From Acanthosepion esculentum (lineage: Eukaryota > Mollusca > Cephalopoda > Sepiida > Sepiidae), in NCBI GenBank assembly GCA_964036315.1, contig OZ038488.1:64817909-64881908 (forward strand): DNA of 64,000 nt. Direction: 5' to 3'. The notes beneath the pieces were generated by a model that did no database searches, had not been told where the DNA came from, and saw nothing but the letters and a program-made list of their open reading frames with translations. Shown here one piece after another: positions 22,960 through 31,822 of this stretch; position 1 is the first letter of the stretch; each line of letters opens with the position of its first letter. The translations under genes and the position numbers were made by a program.

Positions 22960-23254
22960 TGTTAAAGATTGCCGCAAAACATTGCTGATTTATTTATATT
23001 TTTTTTTATTGATTTCACCCCGTGCAAGGCAGTAAAACCACTAAGACACAAGGGGTTACTGGGTATGGAAGATTTAGAAACAGAAACATTACTAATGAGA
23101 GGGAAGCGAAAAGAGTAATCAGGAGGACAGTAGATAACGATTGACATTGCATTTAAGCTTTTTAAGATTAAAGTTGGCTGGAAAGCATGAAACCGGAAGG
23201 AAGTTCCACAAGCGAGAAAAGAAACTGTTAGCATAGAATTTAATAAATTTTGGT
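22960..23254 (-). repeat. dispersed repeat R2, copy 1
   Basis: Shares TTTCACCCC, CCACTA.GAC, GACATT..ATTTAA..TTTT.AAGATT and GTTCCACA.G..GAG...AAGAAA with 24830-25060 in order. It could be a LINE 3' region. No catalytic motif is seen. Confidence 0.55.
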
Positions 23255-23460
23255 CAACACCGTGTTGACTGCTTGTCCGTGAGGATGTCACGTGTTTGTA
23301 TGTGGTAGAGGAGAAGGGTAGGGTTGATTCTCGTTGGTTTAGAAAGGGTGAAACGTATTAGATAAATATAATCGTTATAATTATTTTATTATAATTATTT
23401 GTGACAGTATAATTATGTTTTTTTTTTTTAATTTTTAATGGACACGAAAAAGCGAGCACC
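23255..23460 (+). repeat. dispersed repeat R1, copy 2
   Basis: Counterpart of 7450-7740, including the palindromic GTTATAATTATTTTATTATA core. The repeat may extend past the hAT insertion to about 24400. Confidence 0.65.
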
Positions 23461-23471
23461 ATTATCTAGAA

Positions 23472-24193
23472 TAGTGGTTCCCAACCTTTTTTACATGGCG
23501 GCACACTAATGTGTTCTTTAAATTTCCGCGGCACACCTATCGCAAAAAATAAATATTTTCCACTCATAAAGCCTTTTTGCAATAAAATAATAAAAAACAA
23601 AGAATATTATATGAGAAGAATTTTTATCAACATATCGTGTATTCAATATCGGGTATAAAATAATAATGGTGAATGTCAGTGGGACAGTTGTGCCTGGTGC
23701 TTCTTGACTACTGCTGCAATATTTGGGCGAATGTGAGAGAGATACACTCTTAACTCTTCTTCAATATTTTAAAGTCTTTCATGTTTTTTATTTTTAATGT
23801 TGTTTAAGTAAGAAAATCCCAGTTCACATAGGTACGAAGTTGAGAATTGCAGTAAGACTTTGATGGCTTTTTTTACTTAGAGTTGGATACTCTTCCATAA
23901 CAGAAATCTAAAAGGCGTCCAATGGCAGTTGTGCGTACTTCAATTTGAGACCACGATCACTGGAAAGGCTTGCTAATTCTTCCTCTTCACATAACTCAAA
24001 ATTGAAAAGGTTGACTGATAAATCTACAAATTCGGCGATTTTGAATTGAGCGGTGTCATCATGATTAAGAAATTGAATGTCTTTATTAAACAAAATGAAA
24101 TTAAATGGCTTCTAGGTATTATCTGTTCGCGGCACACCAGTAATCATTCCGCGGCACACTAATGTGCCGCGGCACAGTGGTTGGGAACTACTG
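23472..24193 (-). mobile_element. hAT transposon, internally deleted, TSD ATCTAGAA
   Basis: ATCTAGAA flanks both ends (23464-23471 and 24194-24201), the 8-bp duplication of hAT elements. The ends are inverted: TAGTGGTTCCCAACC at left, and CAGTAGTTCCCAACC when the right end is read back. Subterminal CGGCACACTAATGTG words are inverted too. At 722 bp it is too short for a complete transposase. Confidence 0.93.
23640..24120 (-). pseudogene. hAT transposase C-terminal dimerisation domain remnant
   Basis: The minus strand encodes FNKDIQFLNHDD (near 24090), then LKYAQLPLDAFWISVMEEYP, LSKK and, in shifted frames, further residues that match the C-terminal hAT dimerisation region (F/W-S/I-V-..EYP-LS-KA pattern). 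The catalytic DDE part is missing, so the element is non-autonomous. Frame breaks lie after EEYPTLSKK. Confidence 0.7.
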
Positions 24194-24201
24194 ATCTAGA
24201 A

Positions 24202-24829
24202 GGATGATGTTGGCACCAACCGCCACTCAAGGAAGAGTTCGTCGACGCTATGTGCATCCACAAGATCGCCTTCGCAACTTGTGTGTTGCAGGTTGCTCGA
24301 CGGAAGTATCACAAGACTTTGACAGAGTTTTTACATGGCGTCGGTTGGGAATATTCCTCTTTAATCATCAACAGTCAACATTAAAAATACGGAATATACA
24401 TGTAAATATAAATATTTAACATTTAAATTATAAACACGGAACTTAACTGTCATTTTTTTTTCCTGTGTCTTTTTTCCCTGTGACTTTATTACTAACCACG
24501 GAATTATTATTACTGTTTAATGTAGTTGTCTCCGGTCAATGCCACAAGAGAGTATCATGAAACAGATTCAGAGGTTCCTTTAAAAAAATCGTTTCCTGCA
24601 GTATCGATCACTAAAAATGGGTAACAGAGGCTATTTGAGTGGTCTTCTCTGACGACACAAAAATTTCCAGGCTATCGCCCTGAAGCGAAAAAGAGTAGTG
24701 AGCAGTGTAAATTTGCCGTTACTTCCAGCTACAAATTCCGTCCCTACAACTAAAGCTTACTGGCTAGATATACAGACCCCATCCCAACCAAAATCCTTAT
24801 TCGTGAGGTTAAGCCATGACACTTTATAT
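24202..24829. other. unannotated DNA
   Basis: Continuation of the sequence interrupted by the hAT element. A short frame at 24204-24419 has no recognised signature. Confidence 0.35.
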
Positions 24830-25060
24830 TTTTTATCGTTTCACCCCAAACAAAGTAATGCCACTAGGACGAAGAGAGTTACAGAGAGTGAAAGAGAATG
24901 AGAAGACTTTAATGAGGAGAAATGAGGAAAGAAAGGACAATAAAGGAACAGGCTTAGGAAGACAGAAGATGGCGATTGAAGTGACATTTAAATTTTTGAA
25001 GATTGTAGGTTGTATTAGAAGGATGTTCCACAGCTGAGAGGTACAAGAAAAGAAACTTAG
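24830..25060 (-). repeat. dispersed repeat R2, copy 2
   Basis: Counterpart of 22960-23254, with the same TTTCACCCC and GTTCCACA words and a GA-rich middle. Confidence 0.55.
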
Positions 25061-25189
25061 AATAGAAGTGGCAGTTGTACCTAGCTAGTTCAGCAGTAAA
25101 ACGATGAGATTGTGGAATCGTCTATGTTATTTTAACACCCCTGCTGTGGGAACAATCTATTCTTTACACCCACGTAAAATTAAGCTTAT

Positions 25190-25363
25190 CCAATGAAAAC
25201 TTCATATATCCAATCAGAGAATTCTATTGGCTTACAGCTCGAAAATTTGAAAGCTCACGTGAAAATAAGTAAATTGCGCCAAAATCCTCGGAGCCGATTT
25301 TGATACCCGAGAACTTATAAAAGGAAGATTTTTGACTGAGCAACTCAGTCAGCGGATCGAACG
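25190..25363 (+). promoter_or_regulatory. predicted promoter that serves as LINE landing site
   Basis: Contains CCAAT boxes at 25190 and 25210, an inverted one (ATTGG) at 25226, an E-box CACGTG at 25256-25261, an E2F-like GCGCCAAA from 25276, TATAAAAGG at 25316-25324 and an initiator TCAGTC at 25345-25350. The initiator A lies 31 bp from the TATA start. TGACTGAG/CTCAGTCA forms an 8-bp inverted repeat around the start. The layout is that of an RNA polymerase II core promoter. Similar modules occur at 300-475 and 2870-3070 (minus). It could be a gene promoter or an LTR U3/R. LINE copy 1 begins 17 bp after the predicted start. Confidence 0.6.
25348..25363 (+). repeat. 16-bp LINE target repeat, copy 1
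   Basis: GTCAGCGGATCGAACG, identical to 31028-31043 and 38111-38126. It is interpreted as the target site duplication of a site-specific LINE. Confidence 0.85.
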
Positions 25364-26814
25364 TTTTTGAGGTTCCTCCTCAAATTTCTGGAGAGCTCCT
25401 GGCTGCATTTTTTATGCAGTATGGCCAGATTTTAGGGGCTCTCTCGGACAATTTGAACGGGGGGTGGACTTTTGACATAATGATTGATGAGGCGGCCTTC
25501 AAGTCCATCCCCAACTGTCTGGATTTTGGCAACCGGAGATTGCCAGTCATTGTGACTGGCAGAAAACCAGTATGCTGGAGGTGTGGAGTGACTGGTCATC
25601 TCTCCTCCTCCTGCCCAGGGAAGAAGGCCCCTGGAGCTCCGGTTGCTGGCGACCCAAATCCCCCTTTGGCCGACACTGAAAAATCCGCGGCGCCTGTAAT
25701 GGGCCTACCTACTAAACGGACTGGTGGGGAAAATCCCTCGGTTGGGTCGATGCCCTCGTTACCCCTCAAGCCAACGCCTTCCACAAGTGTGGATAAGGAG
25801 AAGGATGAGGGGGAATGGCGTGTAGTAGGTAGGGCCAAAGGGAAGGTCCAGACAGCGGGACCTCTGTCCCAGCATAACTCCAGGGATAAAATCACCTACA
25901 TCCCCATTCCCTCTACCAGCTCTGAGGGCGACGCCTCAGCGTCTTACGAAAAGTCAGCCACAGCAACGCAAAAACTTAATGAACCGAGCTGGGAGAAGAT
26001 TTTAAATCTTAAAAAGTTAAAGGAAAAAATTGACGCAAAGAGGGCTAAGAATTCCAAGTCGCTGGGGGTGCCCTGCCCCTCATCCTCTGCCCCGTCTTCC
26101 CCTTCAGGTACCATCAAATTCGTCAGACCACCTCCGCCTAAATCTCTGACCAACTCTCCAACAAGATCATGTACCTCAAAAACTCCTTCCCTTTTTAAGA
26201 CCTCATCAGGCATCACTCCCTCTCACACACCCACATGCACACCCACACCTACTCCCTCTCATTCTCCTCAAAAAAAGAGGGAGAGAAGCCCGGAGTTGCC
26301 TGCAGTAGCCGAGAAGAGGAAGAAGAAAGTCAAACCGCCATATCTCCCAGGGGAAGACGTCTGCCGTGTATCCGGGGAGCAAGTTGAAAGGGTCTGCGGG
26401 CAGACTAAAAACCCGAGGCCGCTGAAGATTCTCTTCAACTTCCGGCACATTAATGGAGTTGATGTGGAGGTGCCGGAAAAGTTTTAAAATGCCCGTAGAC
26501 TCCTGACTGTTGTCCGATCTGGCCCGGGTACGCGGGAGATTTGGGGCATGATCGAGGAGGCGAACTCGTCCCTGAAATTGGTGCCCCCAGCGGCTGTTTA
26601 TGAGCCAAATTTAGACCCAACTAAAAATTGTAAAGGGAGGGTCCCGGTTTTTGTTCACCCTTCCCTGTATAGGGCTCTAAAATTAACTTATCCTGCGGAC
26701 ATCGGCGGTCTGTCTCATGGTGATACCGTCGACAATGAGATGGCGTCAGGATCAATGGGACAGGCTGTCGGTGTCCTCACCCCAGCAATGTTCTACTCTG
26801 ATGGGCGACCCTAA
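25364..26814 (+). pseudogene. LINE ORF1 (copy 1), truncated and with premature stop
   Basis: Gag-like ORF1 protein, lacking the first ~208 residues found in copies 2 and 3. It retains the CCHC knuckle CWRCGVTGHLSSSC, the Pro/Ser/Thr-rich middle and the C-terminal domain. A single A-to-T change turns a Lys codon into TAA at 26485-26487 (after VEVPEKF); the frame is otherwise open to the natural stop at 26812-26814. The stretch around 25975-26050 and 26300-26350 differs from the other copies by clustered, mostly synonymous changes, although the flanks are nearly identical. Product would be non-functional as a full ORF1. Confidence 0.9.
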
Positions 26815-26825
26815 TCGATTCGATA

Positions 26826-29800
26826 ATGGCACTCTGGTTAGCTAGTTTGAATGTCCGAGGCCTGAGGTCGGAGTCTCGAAGGGTGAGACTCGTTCGCGAC
26901 CTTCAGAGCCTCGGTGTGAATATATGTTGTGTACAAGAGACCCGTTTTTCTTCTCGCGATTATGAAGGCATTCTGTCTAAGGAGTTTACTCTTTATTCAG
27001 CATGTTTTGATGGACGCTCGAGGGGTGTCTCTTGGCTGGTGAGCAAGTCTTTGAAGGCTGCGTGTGCTCTTGTCTTCGCAGATCCGGCGGGCAGGCTTTG
27101 CGTGCTGGATGCTACCATAAAGGATAAGGCTTTGCGTCTCATTGGGGTTTATGGGCCCAACATCCAGGCTGAGCGACTTGCTTTGTTTCGGCAGATCGAG
27201 CCGTTTATGACGACATCACGTCGGTTAATCTTAGCGGGGGATTGGAATGCCGTCCTTGACCCCGATATAGATCGTATAGGGTCAAAATATCAACCGGGTA
27301 CTAAAAACTGGGGAGTGGAACATTTTCGGGGCTTTGTCGATGGGTTTGATCTTATCGACAAGTACCGGAATGAACACCCTCAGCGGGTAGTGTGGACTTG
27401 GACAAATAGTGGCAGCTCGGCTGTAGGTGTGCTTGCGAGCTACCTCGACCGAGTTTTAATTAGGAGAGTCGATGTAGGGCTCTTAGGGTGTCCAAGTTTT
27501 CATTATATAGTTTATACGGATCATAGGCTTGTCCGGGTCCGTGTAAACTTAGATAAGCCTAAGGTTAGGATGACTGGTTACTGGAAATTCAATTGCTCGT
27601 TATTTGGCGAGCAGGATTTCCGGGACCAGTTTTTACTAATGCTACAAAGGGAACTGTCGGGGGCTGTGGTGGGAAATGCCTGGTGGGACAAACTTAAATC
27701 TAAAATTCGAACGTTTGCTGCCGATTTTAGTCGTCGACTCAGCGTAGATAGATTAGCGGCGCAAACGGCTTTAGAGCAAAGAGTCGATCGGGCTGTGAAA
27801 TCCCGTGATAGTGGGGAAGTAGTCCTAGCTAAGGCAGAGTTGGCCTCCTTGCTTACCAAGAAGGATCAAGCTCTGGTAGTTAGGGCTAGGTTAAAAAGAA
27901 TGTCCTCTGAGGCGACGAATATGGCCGCGGAACTGCGTGCAGAGGAAAGTAGGAATGCTTCAAGACGGCATATCGCGAGCGTCACATTGCCGGATGGGCG
28001 GACAGTGACTACAAACTCGGGCATATGCGAGGCTTTTCGGGATTACTTTCGGGATCTTTTTACCAGGGAGCCCGGTCTGAGCTCTGCTCAGTTCGACACC
28101 TATTTAGCTGACTTTCCCTGCCTTGAGGCAGCTGAAGCGGCTGGGTGCGAGGGTCCCATCACTGAGTCGGAAATCTGGGAAGCGCTGAAAAAGGTTGGCC
28201 TGGATAAGTCTCCGGGATTAGATGGTCTTCCTTACGAAGTTTACTTGAGGCAGTCGCCCGTTTTTGTTCCTTTGCTGCAGCTGATCTTCAACAACTGGAT
28301 GAAGCAGGGGTCTATACCTCAACGCTTCACCAGGGGTGTGATCAAGTTGCTGCGTAAGGGCAAAAGCGGTGGGGATGGGATAGGTAACTTTCGCCCTTTA
28401 ACGATGTTAAATACAGAGTTAAAGATTTTGGCTAAGGTCTTGGCTAACCGTTTGCAGCTTGTCCTGTCTAGTCTGATTGGCTCCGAGCAGACTTGTTCTG
28501 TGAAGGGCAGGACTATTCAGGACAACCTTCATATGGTGCGCCTGATCATCGAGAAAGTCGACAGTGAAGCCGCGCTGATCAATTTAGATCAGTCCAAGGC
28601 CTTTGATAGGGTTGACCATCGATTCTTGGAGGCTGTTCTTTCGGCTGCCGGTTTCGGGCCGTACTTTCGCTCCTGGATCCGGCTTATGTATGCGACTCCC
28701 GGTGCGCTGGTAGAAGTGAACGGGGTAAGATCGGAACCTTTCGTATTGTCTCGATCTATTCGTCAGGGTTGTCCGCTTTCGCCTATGCTTTACGTTCTTG
28801 CGTTGGAACCTTTCCTTCGCAAGTTAAAGGCGAATCCGGTCCTACGCGGAATCTCTTTACCTGGTGCTACCACCTCGGCCAGGTATTCTGCCTATGCTGA
28901 CGACGTTTCGGTTCTTGTGTCGAGCAGAGCCGAGATTAACGAAGTCAGCAGAGAAATCAGTGGGTATGAGATGGTGACAGGGGCCAAGATCAACCGCGAT
29001 AAGTCTGTTGGCTTGCGGTTGGGTGCGTGGAAGGGGGTTTCTCTTCCCGGACCATTCAGCTGGACGGACGGGCCGATCAAGATACTCGGCGTCTGGTTCG
29101 GTCCTGATATCCAGTTGGATATGAATTGGTCGGAGGTACGAGAGAAGGCCGAGATCGCAATTAATTTGTGGTCTCGGAGGAATCTTTCCTTGAAGGGGAG
29201 GGCGGAGGTATGTGTTTCACATATCTACCCGATTCTCCTTTACCGGCTCTCGGTACTTCCACTTCCGTCTACCACAGTACTTTCATTAGTACAGCTCTTG
29301 TTCTCTTTCTTGTGGAGAGGCAAAGCTCCTAGGGTATGTCGGGAGATCTGTTGCCTTCATCCCTCTGAAGGCGGTCTGGGTATGCCTAGCATTGAGATTC
29401 GTCTCGATATGCTTCGCATCGGGTTCCTGGATCGTTTGTGTCGCGATTCGGATGACGGGGGCGCCTTCTGGAAGGAAGACGCCCGTAGATCCTTTCCATC
29501 CTTGAGAAGTGTGCACTCGGGCGAGGAGGAGGCTGGCCGTTTGCCTCGTGCCGAGTGCTCCTTCTACCGTGAATGTCGTCTGGCTCTGAAACACCTCTTA
29601 CGGGCGACGGTTGGCCTCCACAACGTCCAGGCGTTGTCTCGTAGGGCATTATATCAGGTGGTAGTCAGGGGGTCCGTTCATGATGATTTGATTGACGAGC
29701 TCGGTCTTACGAAGCAGGAGGCTCGCTCAATCTGGCCTTGGGCTTCCGGGTTGAAATGTCTCAACAACGATGAGGCATCCCTCACCTGGCTGGTGATACG

Positions 29801-30290
29801 TGGGGCCCTCTGGGTCGGCAAAAGACTTTGCGCAGCGGGTTTGGAGAAATATCCAAACTGCCGACGTTGTGAGGGGGAAGTCGAGACCCTTGGTCACGTC
29901 TTCTTTCATTGCAAGTCGGTAGCACCATTGTGTAAGTTTGTTGAAGGTCTCATGGTTCGCATGTTGCAGGGAAAGTTTTTCGTCCTCGAGGCCGCTTCTG
30001 TTTGTAGCAATGTGGCCCCGCCGTTAACAAAGTCTGAACTTTATGTGTTCCACTGCTTGCTAGGAGTTATGAGAGTCGTGATTTGGGTGACACGTCAGAA
30101 GGGATTCTATGGAGGTGAGAAGTTCACTTCTTCCCTACTAATCTTGTACTTTAAGCATCAGCTTAAAGTCAAGATTAGGACGGAAAGGTGGCGACTCTCT
30201 TCATCAGAATTCGGCAAAAGGTGGGTAAATCTTGCGCGAATGTGTAGAGTGAGAGGAGCTGACCTAGAGTGGCACTTGGACCTCGGTTAG
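26826..30290 (+). CDS. LINE ORF2 polyprotein, APE endonuclease + reverse transcriptase (copy 1)
   Basis: 1154 aa, open throughout. N-terminal APE-type endonuclease: LNVRGL (Asn9), VQETRF (Glu38), AGDWNAV (Asp139/Asn141) and YTDH (Asp232/His233; Thr replaces the usual Ser). RT: GLDKSPGLDGLPYEVY, NFRPLTMLN, LDQSKAFDRVDH (Asp588), RQGCPLSP (646-653) and the catalytic YADD (690-693). A C-terminal CCHC, C1012-x2-C1015-x8-H1024-x4-C1029, is typical of L1-type ORF2. It nicks target DNA and reverse-transcribes element RNA. Length and YVLALEPFL-type motifs favour the Tx1 branch of the L1 group. The start is 11 nt after the ORF1 stop in another frame, as in the other copies, suggesting reinitiation. 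Confidence 0.92.
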   Translation: MALWLASLNVRGLRSESRRVRLVRDLQSLGVNICCVQETRFSSRDYEGILSKEFTLYSACFDGRSRGVSWLVSKSLKAACALVFADPAGRLCVLDATIKDKALRLIGVYGPNIQAERLALFRQIEPFMTTSRRLILAGDWNAVLDPDIDRIGSKYQPGTKNWGVEHFRGFVDGFDLIDKYRNEHPQRVVWTWTNSGSSAVGVLASYLDRVLIRRVDVGLLGCPSFHYIVYTDHRLVRVRVNLDKPKVRMTGYWKFNCSLFGEQDFRDQFLLMLQRELSGAVVGNAWWDKLKSKIRTFAADFSRRLSVDRLAAQTALEQRVDRAVKSRDSGEVVLAKAELASLLTKKDQALVVRARLKRMSSEATNMAAELRAEESRNASRRHIASVTLPDGRTVTTNSGICEAFRDYFRDLFTREPGLSSAQFDTYLADFPCLEAAEAAGCEGPITESEIWEALKKVGLDKSPGLDGLPYEVYLRQSPVFVPLLQLIFNNWMKQGSIPQRFTRGVIKLLRKGKSGGDGIGNFRPLTMLNTELKILAKVLANRLQLVLSSLIGSEQTCSVKGRTIQDNLHMVRLIIEKVDSEAALINLDQSKAFDRVDHRFLEAVLSAAGFGPYFRSWIRLMYATPGALVEVNGVRSEPFVLSRSIRQGCPLSPMLYVLALEPFLRKLKANPVLRGISLPGATTSARYSAYADDVSVLVSSRAEINEVSREISGYEMVTGAKINRDKSVGLRLGAWKGVSLPGPFSWTDGPIKILGVWFGPDIQLDMNWSEVREKAEIAINLWSRRNLSLKGRAEVCVSHIYPILLYRLSVLPLPSTTVLSLVQLLFSFLWRGKAPRVCREICCLHPSEGGLGMPSIEIRLDMLRIGFLDRLCRDSDDGGAFWKEDARRSFPSLRSVHSGEEEAGRLPRAECSFYRECRLALKHLLRATVGLHNVQALSRRALYQVVVRGSVHDDLIDELGLTKQEARSIWPWASGLKCLNNDEASLTWLVIRGALWVGKRLCAAGLEKYPNCRRCEGEVETLGHVFFHCKSVAPLCKFVEGLMVRMLQGKFFVLEAASVCSNVAPPLTKSELYVFHCLLGVMRVVIWVTRQKGFYGGEKFTSSLLILYFKHQLKVKIRTERWRLSSSEFGKRWVNLARMCRVRGADLEWHLDLG

Positions 30291-31027
30291 GTGCAGGATT
30301 TCGTCCCTCATGGGTTGAACAGAAGAAACCCCTCCCGGTATTAGACTAGTTAGGTTTAGTTTGAATTTTTAGTTTCGCGTTTCTGGTTAACTTAGCTAGG
30401 GTATGTATGCTCATTAGCCCCCCCTTTTTTTTCCGTCCCTATTTTTCTTTAGTGTAATTCCCCCTCCCCTCCCTCGTTAGGTGGTCAGTGACGTCAGTTC
30501 TCTGGTGGTTGCGGGATGACTTTCGTTTCGTGTGTGTGTTTTTCGTAGTTGTTAGTGAGTCTAATTGAGTGTGTGCCTGTGTGAGTGATTTTGGAAGGAT
30601 GACTGTGTTTTACTTTTTATAATCTCGCAATTTTTTCGTCCAGTTAACTGATGTTACTGCCACATTTAGGTACTGTGGGGGGTTTTATTACTAATCTTAT
30701 TTTGTTTTGTTTTCTTGTAAATAGTTCATTTATTTTGTAAATATTCATTGGGGTTTTTTAAATTGTTATCCCCCCCCCCACTGACTTTGAATTGTACATA
30801 TGGGGACTAGTTAGAACTTCATAGAGAATTTGAGGAATTATGGTGGATGTAGTAAGAAAGGTATGGAAGAATGTGTTGTTTTGGTGCTAGGACTATTGTT
30901 GGTATGTTTGGGTCAGTGTTTGCGACTAGCTAAGTTTTAGTTTAAGACAGATGATGACCGTCCTTCCCCAACCCCCTTTTTGGCCATGTGCCACATTTTG
31001 TATATATTTTATATACAAATAAATATT
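30291..31027 (+). other. LINE 3'UTR, copy 1
   Basis: 737 nt with a C-run (about 30768-30780) and a terminal palindrome. It differs from copy 2 by scattered substitutions and by a clustered change near 30715-30745. Confidence 0.8.
30997..31019 (+). other. 3'-terminal palindrome of LINE (possible RT recognition hairpin / TATA)
   Basis: TTTGTATATA at 30997-31006 and its exact complement at 31010-31019 around TTT. It is followed by AATAAA (31018-31023) and the element end. In copy 2 (38078-38102) the stem is identical and the loop is 2 nt longer. No poly(A) tail follows. Confidence 0.8.
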
Positions 31028-31043
31028 GTCAGCGGATCGAACG
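31028..31043 (+). repeat. 16-bp LINE target repeat, copy 2
   Basis: Identical to 25348-25363. It lies exactly between the 3' end of copy 1 and the 5' end of copy 2. Confidence 0.88.
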
Positions 31044-31225
31044 CGACTCCTGTTTCAGTTCATTTGGGACAAGTTTTTTGATCGGTGAACTTGTTGTTTT
31101 TTATTGGCGTGAAAGACTTTGACATATTTTGGATTTTTAAAAAGTATTAACACAAGTTAAGTTATCTGTCAAGTTTTTATTTTCCTTTCTTTTTATTTTC
31201 TTTTGTTTGAATTTACCTTTTTCTC

Positions 31226-31646
31226 TTGGCTTCGGCCAACATTTTTTATTTTTTATTTTTTTAGTCCGGTTTGACTAAAGTCCTACCGGCTTTTTATTTC
31301 TGTTTATTTGTTTCTAGTACAGTATAAGAAAAGAAAAAAGTTTTTGTTTTAATTTATACTCTCTCCTGTTTTATTTTTCAATTTAATTAGCGACTTCGGT
31401 CGCAATCCTTTATTTTGTTTTAGTTTCTAGTTTTTGTATTTTTCTATTTAATTTATTTCTTTAGCGGCTTCGGCCGCAAACCTTTATTTTTTTAGTTTGG
31501 TTTGACTAGTTTCAAACCAGACTTTTTATTTTTTCTTTTTCTTGTATTGTTAATTGTATTGAAAAAAAAGAGGAGTTTATTGTTTTTCTTTATTTTCGGC
31601 TGCCTTCGGGCGCCATTTTTATTTTTTTGTAAAGTCTTTCGAGACT
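31226..31646 (+). promoter_or_regulatory. 5'UTR hairpin array with TTCG loops (copy 2)
   Basis: Seven short hairpins in 420 nt, separated by T-rich linkers. TTGGC-TTCG-GCCAA (31226-31239). CCGGT/ACCGG (31266-31289). GCGAC-TTCG-GTCGC (31390-31403). GCGGC-TTCG-GCCGC (31464-31477). TGGTTTGA/TCAAACCA (31498-31519). GGCtGCC-TTCG-GGCGCC (31598-31614, one bulge). AGTCT-TTCG-AGACT (31633-31646). Four of the TTCG loops are closed by C-G, the very stable cUUCGg tetraloop. Stems differ in sequence but pair perfectly. The role is unknown; it could be packaging, translation or protein binding. Confidence 0.8.
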
Positions 31647-31822
31647 AATTTTTGTCTCTTATTTGATCTAGGTTATTTTCATTTTTTCTATTTTTGGTAA
31701 ACTTTTAGTTTATTCAATAGCCTTTGATATTTTCGTTTTTATTTAACTTCTTGCCCTTTTTTTTTTTGCTTTCGCCTTATCCCAGCTCCTTACGACATAA
31801 GTCCAGGTTTTCTTTTTGAAGG

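Larger units (their letters stand above)
25364..31027 (+). mobile_element. L1/Tx1-like LINE, copy 1 (5'-truncated)
   Basis: Begins inside ORF1 (at the codons for FEVPPQISG; one shared G at the junction) directly after the 16-bp target. It ends AAATATT directly before the second 16-mer. It holds the ORF1 C-terminal two thirds with a nonsense codon, an open ORF2 and a 737-nt 3'UTR. The 5' truncation and flanking 16-bp repeats are what target-primed reverse transcription leaves. Confidence 0.9.
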
